A DNA stretch of 64,000 nucleotides from Microbacterium forte. Its GTDB lineage: Bacteria > Actinomycetota > Actinomycetes > Actinomycetales > Microbacteriaceae. Both the position numbers and the translations under genes were made by a program. Below are positions 54,594-64,000 of this stretch, piece by piece; position 1 is the first letter of the stretch, and the number at the start of each line of letters is the position of its first letter. The stretch covers positions 3,534,001 to 3,598,000 of the forward strand of contig NZ_CP116871.1 of the NCBI RefSeq assembly GCF_031885415.1, in the 5' to 3' direction. The notes beneath the pieces are model-generated. The model was given only the letters and a program-made list of their open reading frames with translations. It was not told the DNA's origin and searched no databases.

Positions 54594-54962
54594 TCAGGCG
54601 CGATCGTGCAGCGTGATGCGGTAGCCGTCGGGGTCGGCGAACGTGAAGGTGCGGCCGAACGGGCCGTCGATCGGATCCGCGACGATCGTGTGCCCTGCGG
54701 CGGCGAGAGCGTCGTGGATCGCCTGCACGTCGCTGGCATGCAGCCAGATCGCGGCGCCGATCCCCGGCTGGTCGACGCCGTCGAGGTCTGTGCCGGGGGC
54801 GATATCGCGCAGTGCGAACGCGATGGGTGCGGTCTCGAAGACGACGGCATGCGGCGGCCCCGTCGGCGAGCGGACGAGGCCGAGGTACTGCTCGTAGAAC
54901 GCCTGCGACGCGGCGAGGTCGCGAGTCTGGAGGGAGATGAAGTCGGGTCCGGTGACGGGCAT
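54594..54962 (-). CDS. VOC (glyoxalase/bleomycin-resistance) family protein
   Basis: This 122-residue protein has two beta-alpha-beta-beta-beta modules: GPDFISLQTRDLAASQAFYEQYLGLV, AIWLHASDVQAIHDALAAAGHTIVADPIDGPFGRTFTFADPDGYRITLHD. It is metal-dependent in most relatives, but the exact ligands cannot all be assigned. It may be a lyase or dioxygenase for a small compound or a resistance protein. AGGAAAGAG precedes the ATG. It is divergent from marR across two palindromic operators. Confidence 0.86.
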   Translation of the reverse strand: MPVTGPDFISLQTRDLAASQAFYEQYLGLVRSPTGPPHAVVFETAPIAFALRDIAPGTDLDGVDQPGIGAAIWLHASDVQAIHDALAAAGHTIVADPIDGPFGRTFTFADPDGYRITLHDRA

Positions 54963-54981
54963 GATGTGCTCTTTCCTGTGA

Positions 54982-55026
54982 TGTCAGTTATCTGACACGG
55001 ATCAATGTATGTCAGAATACTGACAT
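54982..55026. promoter_or_regulatory. Tandem MarR operators
   Basis: Two palindromes share one half-site: TGTCAG-TTAT-CTGACA (54982-54997) and ATGTCAG-AATA-CTGACAT (55009-55026), centres 28 bp apart. The second overlaps the marR start codon. They lie in the 62-base gap between divergent VOC and MarR genes, so autoregulation and control of the VOC gene are likely. Confidence 0.8.
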
Positions 55027-55477
55027 GAGTCAAGACGGCGGCGGCATCGACCTCGACACATCGCTCGGATACCTCCTGAAGGAGGCCTCCAGTGCGCTGC
55101 GTTCGGCGATGGAGGAGGTGCTGCGTCCGCTCGGCATGACCATCACGCACTACTCGTGTCTCGAACTGCTCGCCCAGCGGCCCGGCCTCTCGAACTCCGA
55201 GCTGGCCCGCGGAGCGTTCGTGACGCGGCAGTCCATGAACGTGCTGCTGCAGGCGCTCGAGCGGGATGGATTCGTCACGAGACCGCCCGAGGCTCCGGTG
55301 GGCAAGGCGCTGCCGACGACGCTCACGCCGCGGGGGAGGAGCAGTCTGGCGCAGGCCACGGCCGCGGTGCGATCCGTCGAGGTGCGGATGCTCGCGGGCA
55401 TGACCGACGACGAGCAGGCGGCTGCGCTCCGGGCGCTGCGGAGCATGGTGCGCTCGCTGCGCGATTCACCGCGATAA
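55025..55477 (+). CDS. MarR family transcriptional regulator
   Basis: This 150-residue winged-helix protein has SLGYLLKEASSALRSAMEEVLRPLGMTITHYSCLELLAQRPGLSNSELARGAFVTRQSMNVLLQALERDGFVTR as its HTH and wing, followed by a long dimerisation helix (EQAAALRALRSMVRSLRD). It should bind as a dimer to the two TGTCAG-N4-CTGACA palindromes, and a small molecule should release it. The start codon is part of one operator. Confidence 0.93.
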   Translation: MSQDGGGIDLDTSLGYLLKEASSALRSAMEEVLRPLGMTITHYSCLELLAQRPGLSNSELARGAFVTRQSMNVLLQALERDGFVTRPPEAPVGKALPTTLTPRGRSSLAQATAAVRSVEVRMLAGMTDDEQAAALRALRSMVRSLRDSPR

Positions 55478-55548
55478 AGACAGGTTTGGCACCGCTCCCA
55501 TCCTCGTCACGGTGGGGAAGTCGCCCTCGTTGTGCGGTGGTCGAGGGC

Positions 55549-55578
55549 TTGCGCTCGCAAAATGTATGCGCTTACAAT
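55549..55578 (+). promoter_or_regulatory. Promoter with LacI-type operator for the beta-glucoside operon
   Basis: TTGCGC (55549-55554) and TACAAT (55573-55578) are 18 bases apart. TGTATGCGCTTACA at 55563-55576 is one base away from the perfect LacI-family palindrome TGTAAGCGCTTACA, and it covers part of the spacer and the first bases of the -10, so bound repressor would block RNA polymerase. A GC-rich leader of about 70 bases follows. Confidence 0.7.
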
Positions 55579-55656
55579 CACTCATGCGGCTTCGGCCGCG
55601 GGGCGCCCCGACCCCCGGGACCCCCCTTCATGACACAGACGACATGAGGTGGCAGT

Positions 55657-57321
55657 GTGGCGAAGACGCACATGCTCCGGCGCTGGCGGAGAGCCGCGAT
55701 CGTGGGACTGGCGGCAGCAGCCGTCGTGCTCAGCGGTTGCAGCATCCAGATCAGTTCGCAGCCCGATCCATCGATCGGCGACGACACGATGCTCATCAAT
55801 GCGGACAAGGGGAACCCGTTCTTCACGCGGAACTTCAATCCGTACCTCACCAACACGCGCACGGCGTCGAGGTGGATCTACGAGCCTCTGATCCTGGTGA
55901 ACCCGCTCGACGGAACCGAGAACCCGTGGCTCGCGAGCGAATGGTCGCAGCCCGACGCCCGCACGGTCGTGATGACGATCCGCGACGACGTCGAATGGAG
56001 CGACGGCGAGAAGCTGACGCCCGATGACGTGGCGTTCACCTTCCAGTTGCTGAAGGACAATCCCTCGCTCGACATCAAGGGCGCCTGGCAGCACCTCGAG
56101 ACCGTCGAGGTCGACGGCGACGACGTCATCATGCACCTTCAGACAGACGACGCCCCGTCGCTGCCGATCCTCGGTCAGACCATGATCGTGCCAGAGCACC
56201 TCTGGGCCGACGTGAAGGATCCGGGTACCTACCGCAACGAGAACCCGGTCGGCACCGGACCGTTCGTGCTCGGCAACTACAACGACCAGCAGTACTCGGT
56301 CGACAAGAACCCCGACTACTGGCAGGCCGACAAGATCGAGATCGAGCACATCATCCTGCCGTCCACGAACTCGCAGCTCGACACCGTCACCCGCGGCTAC
56401 GACTGGGCCTACTCGTTCATCTCCGACGTCGAGGGCACCTGGGGTGCGGCCAGCGAGCACAACGCCTGGTGGTTCCCGCCGGGTGGAGTCATCGCGCTCA
56501 TGCCGAACCTCGAGGTCGCTCCGTTCGACGACGTGAACGTGCGCCGCGGCATCGCCCTCTCGCTCGATCGCGAGGAGATCGCCGAGACCGCATCCGAGGG
56601 GTACATGGAACCCGCCGGGCAGACCGGGCTCATCCTCCCCAACCAGGAGGAGTACCTCGATCCGAGCATCCCCGACCAGGGCATGATCACCCAGGACACG
56701 GATGCCGCACTCGCCGCGTTCGCCGAGGCGGGGTACACCCTCGACGGTGACCGGCTCGTGGGCGCCGACGGCACGCAGCTCGAGTTCGCGCTGACGACCG
56801 CCAACGGCTTCTCGGACTGGACCCGCGCGGCGCAGACCGTGCAGAGCCAGCTCGCAGACGTCGGCGTCAAGGTGACTCTCAAGCTCCCGCAGCCGGCGGG
56901 ATATCAGAGCGCCATCAGCAACGGCGACTTCGAGATGGCCATCGGCGGCATGGGCAACGGCAACGTCTACCAGGCGTTCAACAACCTGCTCTCGAGCGAG
57001 TTCTACGTGCCGTCCGGCGAGGCGACCGCGAACAACTTCGAGCGGTACCGCTCGGACGAGGCCGACGCCCTGCTCAAGGAGTACCGCGAGACCGTCGACC
57101 CCGCCCGCCAGACCGAGATCGTCGAGGAGCTGCAGGGCATCGTCTACGACGACCTGCCCGTCATCGGCCTCTACTACGGCGGGATCTGGGGCCTCTTCAA
57201 CGACTCCAAGTTCACCGGCTGGCCCACAGAGGACGACCCGTACATGATTCCGCAGAACTACGACTCGGCGCCGCTGGGCATCTTCACCCGGCTCGAGCGC
57301 GTCAAGGAGGATGACCGATGA
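55657..57321 (+). CDS. Opp-type ABC substrate-binding lipoprotein (beta-glucoside operon)
   Basis: This 554-residue protein has a lipobox LSGC (lipidated Cys 28) and the family-5 binding fold: NPYLTNTRTASRWIYEPLILVNPLDGTENPWLASEW, MTIRDDVEWSDGEKLTPDDVAFTFQLLKDNP, YSVDKNPDYWQADKIEIEHIILPS. Proteins of this type bind oligopeptides or, in several bacteria and archaea, cello- and gluco-oligosaccharides. The GH1 gene four genes later suggests a sugar ligand. GTG at 55657 has GAGG 8 bases before; an ATG at 55672 is an alternative. Confidence 0.88.
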   Translation: MAKTHMLRRWRRAAIVGLAAAAVVLSGCSIQISSQPDPSIGDDTMLINADKGNPFFTRNFNPYLTNTRTASRWIYEPLILVNPLDGTENPWLASEWSQPDARTVVMTIRDDVEWSDGEKLTPDDVAFTFQLLKDNPSLDIKGAWQHLETVEVDGDDVIMHLQTDDAPSLPILGQTMIVPEHLWADVKDPGTYRNENPVGTGPFVLGNYNDQQYSVDKNPDYWQADKIEIEHIILPSTNSQLDTVTRGYDWAYSFISDVEGTWGAASEHNAWWFPPGGVIALMPNLEVAPFDDVNVRRGIALSLDREEIAETASEGYMEPAGQTGLILPNQEEYLDPSIPDQGMITQDTDAALAAFAEAGYTLDGDRLVGADGTQLEFALTTANGFSDWTRAAQTVQSQLADVGVKVTLKLPQPAGYQSAISNGDFEMAIGGMGNGNVYQAFNNLLSSEFYVPSGEATANNFERYRSDEADALLKEYRETVDPARQTEIVEELQGIVYDDLPVIGLYYGGIWGLFNDSKFTGWPTEDDPYMIPQNYDSAPLGIFTRLERVKEDDR

Positions 57322-58298
57322 AGTACGTCCTCCAGAAGGTCGGCCTGTTCGTGCTCACGCTGTGGGCAGCGATCACGCTGAACTTCTTCCTTCCGCGCCT
57401 CATGCCCGGTTCGCCGGCAGACGCCGCGATCGCGAAGCTCTCGCAGAACGGTCCGGTGTCGGATGCGACGCGGGCCGCGATCGAGGCCCAGCTCGGCGTG
57501 CCGACCGGATCGATCTGGGATCAGTACGTGGCGTACCTCGGTCAGGTCGCACGACTCGACTTCGGTGTCTCGTACACGTTCTATCCGCAGAGCGTCTCGA
57601 GCATGGTCTCGACCGCACTGCCCTACACGATCGGCCTCGTCGGCATCGTCACGATCCTCGCGTTCGTGATCGGCACCCTGATCGGCACCGCCGCGGCCTG
57701 GCGCCGCGGCACATGGCTCGACAGCCTGCCGACTCTGACGGGGTCGTTCCTCAGCACCTTCCCGTACTTCTGGACGGCGCTGCTGCTGCTGTTCTTCTTC
57801 GGCTACGTGCTGCACTGGTTCCCGACGACGGGAGCGTATGCGGCGACGACCACGCCCGGGTTCACCTGGGACTTCATCGTCGACCTCGCGCAGCATGCGG
57901 TTCTCCCCGCGCTGACCATCCTGCTGACCTCGCTCGGCGGGTGGATCATCGGCATGCGCAACGCGATGATCAACACGCTGGGTGAGGACTACGTGACCTT
58001 CGCCGAGGCGAACGGTCTGCACGGTCGCACGATCGCCCTCCGCTACGCCGCGCGCAACGCGATCCTGCCGAACCTCACCGGCTTCGGGCTCACGCTCGGC
58101 GGTGTGGTCGGCGGATCGATCCTCGTGGAGCAGGTGTTCGGATACCCGGGCATCGGCTATCTGCTCTTCAACGCCGTGATCGGGCAGGACTACCCGCTCA
58201 TGCAGGCGCTCTTCCTGATGATCACCGTCAGCGTGCTCATCGCCAACTTCCTCGTCGACATCCTGTACGGCGTGCTGGATCCAAGGACCCGCCGATGA
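57318..58298 (+). CDS. Opp-type ABC transporter permease 1
   Basis: This 326-residue permease has the DppB/OppB N-terminus (VLQKVGLFVLTLWAAITLNFFLPRLMPGSP), a periplasmic loop, and the EAA-loop region DYVTFAEANGLHGRTIALRYAARNAILPNLTGF, followed by VEQVFGYPGIGYLLFNAVIGQDYPLMQ. It pairs with permease 2 in the cytoplasmic membrane. The start overlaps the binding-protein stop (ATGA), and its own stop overlaps the next gene. Confidence 0.93.
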   Translation: MKYVLQKVGLFVLTLWAAITLNFFLPRLMPGSPADAAIAKLSQNGPVSDATRAAIEAQLGVPTGSIWDQYVAYLGQVARLDFGVSYTFYPQSVSSMVSTALPYTIGLVGIVTILAFVIGTLIGTAAAWRRGTWLDSLPTLTGSFLSTFPYFWTALLLLFFFGYVLHWFPTTGAYAATTTPGFTWDFIVDLAQHAVLPALTILLTSLGGWIIGMRNAMINTLGEDYVTFAEANGLHGRTIALRYAARNAILPNLTGFGLTLGGVVGGSILVEQVFGYPGIGYLLFNAVIGQDYPLMQALFLMITVSVLIANFLVDILYGVLDPRTRR

Positions 58299-59205
58299 CC
58301 TCCACCATGAATGTCAAGGTTCCCTCCGACCGGATCGCGGCTCCCAGCCCGTGGCGCTCGTTCGCCCGGATGGTGGGCACCCTCTGGTCCAACGGCAAGG
58401 CCCGACTGGGCCTCATCATCCTCGGGCTGTTCGTCGTGGTCGCGGTGTTCGCACCGCTGCTCGCCCCGTACGGCCCCAAGGTCAACACGTTCGAGCGCAA
58501 CGCCGATGCATCGGCCGCGCACTGGCTCGGCACCACCGCTGCAGGCGAGGACGTGCTGAGCCAGCTGATCTACGGTTCGCAGGTCAGTCTGCTGGTCGGC
58601 ATGGCCGCCGGCATCCTCTCGACGATCGTCGCCGTGCTGATCGGTCTCAGCTGGGGCTACATGCGCGGTTTCCTGGGGGAGGTGGTCGGCTTCATCGTCA
58701 ACCTCTTCCTCGTGATCCCCGGTCTCCCGCTCATGATCGTGATCGCCGCGTACCTGCAGAACGGCGGCATCCTGATGATCATCGCGGTCATCGTCGTCAC
58801 CGGGTGGGCGTGGGGCGCGCGCGTGCTGCGCAGCCAGACCCAGTCGCTGCGAGGCAACGACTTCGTCACCTCGGCGCAGTTCTCGGGTGACAGCCGGGCG
58901 CGCATCGTGTTCCGCGAGATCCTGCCGAACATGACGTCGATCATCGCCGGCACGCTCTTCGGAGCAGCGACCGCGGCGATCCTCGCCGAGGCCGGACTCG
59001 AGTTCCTCGGGCTCGGCGACTCCAGCATCGTCAGCTGGGGAACGATGCTCTACTGGGCGCAGAACTCCAACTCCCTGCTCACCGGGCAGTGGCTGCTGCT
59101 GTTCGCCCCCGGTCTCTGCATCGCCCTGCTCGCTCTGAGCCTGACACTGATCAACTTCGGCGTGGACGGCATCTCCAATCCGCGCCTGCGAGAGGGGAAG
59201 GGACG

Positions 59206-59209
<4 letters not shown>
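58295..59209 (+). CDS. Opp-type ABC transporter permease 2
   Basis: This 304-residue DppC/OppC-like permease has a soluble N-terminus, TM1 with ARLGLIILGLFVVVAVFAPLLAPYGP, the hallmark HWLGTTAAGEDVLSQLIYGSQVSL (here A replaces G of the usual D-x-x-G-R-D), EAA loop DFVTSAQFSGDSRARIVFREILPNMTSIIAGTLFGA and LEFLGLGDSSIVSWGTMLYWAQ. Starts and stops overlap on both sides by ATGA. Confidence 0.93.
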
Positions 59210-60936
<1,727 letters not shown>

Positions 60937-60968
60937 CCGAAGACCATCGCAAGACGAAAGGAGCACTC

Positions 60969-62138
60969 GTGCTCACATTCCCTGACGGCTTTCTCTGGGG
61001 CGCTGCGACCGCAGCCCATCAGGTGGAGGGGAACAACACGACCAGCAACTGGTGGGCCATGGAGCATGCTCCCGGCTCGCCCATGGTGGAGCCCTCGGGC
61101 GACGCCGCCGATCACTTCCACCGGTACCCGGAGGACATGCGGCTGCTGGCGGACGCCGGTCTGAACTCGTACCGCTTCTCGATGGAGTGGGCCCGCATCG
61201 AGCCCGAGCGCGGGTTCGTCTCGCGGGCGATGCTCGATCACTATCGCCGCATGATCGACACGGCTCGCGAGAACGGGCTCGACCCCACGGTGACCCTGAT
61301 GCACTTCACCGTGCCGCAGTGGTTCCAGAAGGACGGCTTCTGGCGTGCGGACGACGCGGTCGACCTGTTCTCGCGCTACGTCGAGACGGTGCTGCCGATC
61401 CTCGAGGGCGTGACCTACGTCTGCACGATCAACGAGCCGAACATCGCGGCGATGCTCGCCGGGGGTGAGGATGCGGCCAACCTCGTCGCGTTCGGACTGC
61501 CGAACCCCGACCTCGCTGTCGCCGACACGCTGCTCGACGCGCACCACCGTGCGACCGAGATCCTGCACTCCGTCCCGGGCGTGCAGGCCGGATGGACGAT
61601 CGCCACGCAGGCCTTCCACTCCACCGGCGAGCCCGGCGCAGACGAGATGCTCGCCGAGTACGGCGACCCGCGCGATCACTGGTACCTCGACCAGTCGGCG
61701 GGCGACGACTTCGTCGGCGTGCAGGCCTACACGCGCACCTTCATCGGACCCGAGGGGCCGCGGCCGGTCGCCGACGATGTCGAGACGACGCTCACCGGGT
61801 GGGAGTTCTTCCCCGAGGCGCTCGAGATGGGCGTGCGCAGCGCCTGGGAGCGCAGCGGTGGAGTGCCGGTGCTCGTGACCGAGAACGGCATCGCGACCGC
61901 CGACGACACTCGTCGCATCGCCTACACGCAGGGCGCGCTCGAGGGTCTGCACCGGGCGATCTCCGACGGCATCGAGGTGAAGGCGTACCAGCACTGGAGT
62001 GCACTCGACAACTACGAGTGGGCGAGCGGATTCCGTCCGACCTTCGGCCTGATCGGCTTCGACCACGAGACGTTCGAGCGCTCGCCGAAGCCGTCGCTCG
62101 CCTGGCTCGGCGAGGTCGCGCGTCGTAACGGGCTCTGA
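60969..62138 (+). CDS. Family 1 glycoside hydrolase (beta-glucosidase-like, short form)
   Basis: This 389-residue GH1 TIM barrel has acid/base Glu156 in CTINEPN and nucleophile Glu305 in VTENG. The N-terminus FPDGFLWGAATAAHQVEGNN and C-terminal WSALDNYEWASGFRPTFGLI are typical. It is about 60 residues shorter than most GH1 enzymes, mainly between the two glutamates. The normally conserved NYY after the nucleophile-side barrel strand reads VQAY (residues 251-254), with Gln for Asn. It should cleave beta-glycosides in the cytoplasm. GTG at 60969 has AAAGGAG 5 bases upstream. Confidence 0.92.
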   Translation: MLTFPDGFLWGAATAAHQVEGNNTTSNWWAMEHAPGSPMVEPSGDAADHFHRYPEDMRLLADAGLNSYRFSMEWARIEPERGFVSRAMLDHYRRMIDTARENGLDPTVTLMHFTVPQWFQKDGFWRADDAVDLFSRYVETVLPILEGVTYVCTINEPNIAAMLAGGEDAANLVAFGLPNPDLAVADTLLDAHHRATEILHSVPGVQAGWTIATQAFHSTGEPGADEMLAEYGDPRDHWYLDQSAGDDFVGVQAYTRTFIGPEGPRPVADDVETTLTGWEFFPEALEMGVRSAWERSGGVPVLVTENGIATADDTRRIAYTQGALEGLHRAISDGIEVKAYQHWSALDNYEWASGFRPTFGLIGFDHETFERSPKPSLAWLGEVARRNGL

Positions 62139-62146
62139 GCCGGACG

Positions 62147-62169
62147 ACCCCGGGGCTCTGCCCCGGGGT
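62147..62169 (+). terminator. Terminator of the beta-glucoside operon
   Basis: A perfect 10-bp stem (62147-62156 with 62160-62169, arm ACCCCGGGGC) encloses a 3-nt TCT loop. It begins 8 bases after the GH1 stop and abuts the next -10 element at 62170. Confidence 0.75.
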
Positions 62170-62181
62170 TACCCTCGGATC

Positions 62182-63723
62182 ATGAGCCATGCAACCCGTA
62201 CGACGCGCGGTGACAGGCTCCGATCGGCGGCCGCCGGGCTGAGTGCGGCGGTCGTCGCGGTCGGCCTGGCGGAGCTGGTGGCCGCCATCGTCGAACCGAG
62301 CGCGAGTCCGTTCGCCGTGATCGGCAGCGGGCTCATCGACCTCGCGCCCAGCTGGGCGAAGGACACCGCGATCGCGCTGTTCGGCACCGGCGACAAGGTC
62401 GCGCTCCTCACCGGGATCGCCATCGTGCTGGCAGGACTGGCGGCGCTCGCCGGCATCCTGGAATCCCGCCGGGCGGGAGTGGGGTCGACGATCCTCGCTG
62501 CTCTCGGCGTGCTCGCTCTGGTGGCCGCGATGATCCGTCCTGGTGCGGGACCGTTCGCCTGGCTCCCCGGCCTCGTCGCGGGAGTGACGGCGGTCGTCGC
62601 GCTGCGGCTGCTCATGCGCAAGGTGCACCCGGTGCCGTATCTCCGCGCCGAGCATGAGGAGCGCCGACAGTTCCTCCTGTGGACCGTCGGCGTCGCAGCC
62701 ACCGGCATCGTGGCGCTCGCCATCGGCAACGCGGCCCGCGGCGTGACCCGGTCCATCGAGGCGGTGCGGTCCACACTGCGCCTGCCGAAGGCCGCCACGC
62801 CGGCCCCGGCAGTGCCGGTCGCCGCAGAACTCGACATCCAGGGGCTTGCGCCCGTCGTCACCCCGAATGCGCAGTTCTACCGCATCGACACCGCTCTGAT
62901 CGTGCCGCGCATCGACCCGGCCGATTGGTCGATCCGCATCCATGGGATGGTCGACCGAGAGATCGTGGTCACGTGGGACGAACTGCTCGCCCTGCCGATG
63001 CAGGAGTCGCATGTGACGCTCGCGTGCGTGTCGAACGAGGTGGGCGGAGACCTGATCGGCAGCGCCCTGTGGCTCGGGCATCCGGTGCGCGAGCTCCTCG
63101 CGCGGGCGGGCGTCGACCCGGACGCCGACATGGTGCTGTCGACCTCGTCCGACGGATTCACGGCCTCGACACCCCTCGAGGCTCTCACCGACGACCGCGA
63201 CGCCCTGCTCGCGGTCGGCATGAACGGTGATCCGCTGCCCATCGAGCACGGTTTTCCGGTGCGCATGGTGGTGCCGGGGCTCTACGGCTATGTCTCTGCG
63301 ACCAAGTGGGTGACCGACCTCGAGGTCACGCGGTTCGACCGGGCGACCGCGTACTGGACCGACCGCGGGTGGTCGGAGCGCGGACCGATCAAGCTGCAGT
63401 CGCGCATCGACGTGCCCCGTCGCGGGACTCGGATCGAGGCGGGTGACGCCGTGATCGCCGGCATGGCATGGCAGCAGCATGTGGGAGTCGAGGGCGTCGA
63501 GGTGCGGATCGACGAGGGCGCATGGCGTCGGGCCGAGCTCGCCACCGCGATCTCCGACGACACCTGGGTGCAGTGGCGCCTCGACTGGTCGGCCGAGAGC
63601 GGAGCGCACACGATCGAGTGCCGGGCGATCAGCGCCGACGGCGAGACGCAGACCTCGGATCCGGCCGACGTCGTGCCCGACGGCGCTCAGGGGTGGCATC
63701 GCATCGAGGTCTCGGTCGCCTGA
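62182..63723 (+). CDS. Membrane-anchored molybdopterin-dependent oxidoreductase (sulfite oxidase family)
   Basis: This 513-residue protein starts with about five membrane helices (residues 15-185), then a linker and a sulfite-oxidase-like molybdopterin domain. Its TLACVSNEVGGD motif places the molybdenum-ligand cysteine at residue 282, and GFPVRMVVPGLYGYVSATKWVTDLEV is also diagnostic. A C-terminal Ig-like dimerisation domain follows (IAGMAWQQHVGVEGVEVRID). The catalytic part is probably outside the membrane; the substrate may be sulfite, methionine sulfoxide or another oxide. TACCCT at 62170-62175, 6 bases before ATG, suggests leaderless transcription. Confidence 0.9.
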   Translation: MSHATRTTRGDRLRSAAAGLSAAVVAVGLAELVAAIVEPSASPFAVIGSGLIDLAPSWAKDTAIALFGTGDKVALLTGIAIVLAGLAALAGILESRRAGVGSTILAALGVLALVAAMIRPGAGPFAWLPGLVAGVTAVVALRLLMRKVHPVPYLRAEHEERRQFLLWTVGVAATGIVALAIGNAARGVTRSIEAVRSTLRLPKAATPAPAVPVAAELDIQGLAPVVTPNAQFYRIDTALIVPRIDPADWSIRIHGMVDREIVVTWDELLALPMQESHVTLACVSNEVGGDLIGSALWLGHPVRELLARAGVDPDADMVLSTSSDGFTASTPLEALTDDRDALLAVGMNGDPLPIEHGFPVRMVVPGLYGYVSATKWVTDLEVTRFDRATAYWTDRGWSERGPIKLQSRIDVPRRGTRIEAGDAVIAGMAWQQHVGVEGVEVRIDEGAWRRAELATAISDDTWVQWRLDWSAESGAHTIECRAISADGETQTSDPADVVPDGAQGWHRIEVSVA

Positions 63724-63761
63724 GCGTAACGACCCCCTGCATCCCACCTAGAATTGTCCCC

Positions 63762-64000
63762 ATGCCCGCAGGCGAATCGTTCTACATCACCACGCCCATC
63801 TACTACCCCTCCGATGTGCCTCACATCGGTCACGGGTACACCTCGGTGGCGGTCGACGCGCTCGCGCGCTGGCACCGTCAGGGCGGCGATGACACGTGGA
63901 TGCTCACGGGCACCGACGAGCACGGCCAGAAGATGCTCCGCGCGGCGGCGGCGAACAACGTCACCCCGCAGGAGTGGGTCGACAAACTCGTCACCGAGGC
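63762..64000 (+). CDS. metG: Methionyl-tRNA synthetase (5' fragment)
   Basis: The first ~80 codons are present before the window ends. The product begins MPAGESFYITTPIYYPSDVPHIGHGYTSVAVDALARW, with the class I HIGH motif in PHIGHGY, then DDTWMLTGTDEHGQKMLRAAA, which is the MetRS-specific KF-less GTDEHG block. It attaches methionine to tRNA-Met. The ATG follows TAGAAT (63749-63754) by 7 bases. Location near rsmI and pmt is normal in actinobacteria; here a beta-glucoside operon lies between them. Confidence 0.96.
   Translation, partial: MPAGESFYITTPIYYPSDVPHIGHGYTSVAVDALARWHRQGGDDTWMLTGTDEHGQKMLRAAAANNVTPQEWVDKLVTE

Overview
The window is a chromosomal segment of a high-GC Gram-positive actinobacterium, most likely Microbacterium or a close Microbacteriaceae relative. 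Evidence: very GC-rich third codon positions; many leaderless-type promoters (TANNNT 6-7 nt before ATG/GTG); a DUF7882-type small protein at 8364-8696 that I know mainly from Microbacteriaceae; and the actinobacterial orders 5-FCL/FmdB-zinc-ribbon/MscL divergent from galU-rimJ, and pmt divergent from rsmI-metG. No CRISPR array, transposase, integrase, rRNA or phage structural gene is visible. There is one tRNA (tRNA-Ala, anticodon CGC). No gene-free stretch exceeds 300 bases.

Layout. 1-875: the 3' end of a superfamily-1 helicase with a C-terminal nuclease-like domain, and a small conserved protein. 963-4820: envelope/stress genes (mscL, a Ruc-like zinc ribbon, 5-FCL) divergent from galU, an acetyltransferase and a three-helix membrane protein. 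4870-5096: tRNA-Ala with a duplicated 3' tail and two terminators. 5107-15024: housekeeping and regulatory genes (pgi, FMN reductase, acetyltransferase, aldo-keto reductase, a TIGR01777 epimerase pair, TetR) plus an immunity-like XRE/ImmA pair with a divergent mini-XRE gene.

15135-26656 is a large sugar catabolic locus: two Gfo/Idh/MocA dehydrogenases, three xylose-isomerase-like TIM barrels (one clearly of the tagatose/psicose 3-epimerase type), a ROK repressor, a ribose-type ABC transporter (ATPase, two unlike permeases, lipoprotein) and a Dabb protein. The gene content suggests uptake of a monosaccharide or glycoside, oxidation to a keto-sugar, and isomerisation or elimination. The substrate is unknown.

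26696-28691 pairs a third Gfo-type gene with a NYN-LOTUS protein. 28818-37711 combines an NtaA/DszA-type flavin monooxygenase with an eight-kilobase operon (peptide-type ABC transporter, luciferase-like monooxygenase, CMD and alkylhydroperoxidase proteins) that resembles the KPN_01854/KPN_01858 and Avi_7169/Avi_7170 families. 37823-53420 is mostly housekeeping: a quinone oxidoreductase, HrpA, a DUF418-like membrane protein, an aldo-keto reductase, an FMN reductase, a DUF255 protein, an aminotransferase/amino-acid permease/Lrp unit, pmt, rsmI and a methyltransferase. 53470-62138 is a beta-glucoside unit: a LacI regulator, then (after a VOC/MarR module) an Opp-type ABC transporter and a GH1 glycosidase, with a LacI-type operator on the promoter. 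62182-64000 holds a membrane-anchored sulfite-oxidase-like enzyme and the start of metG.
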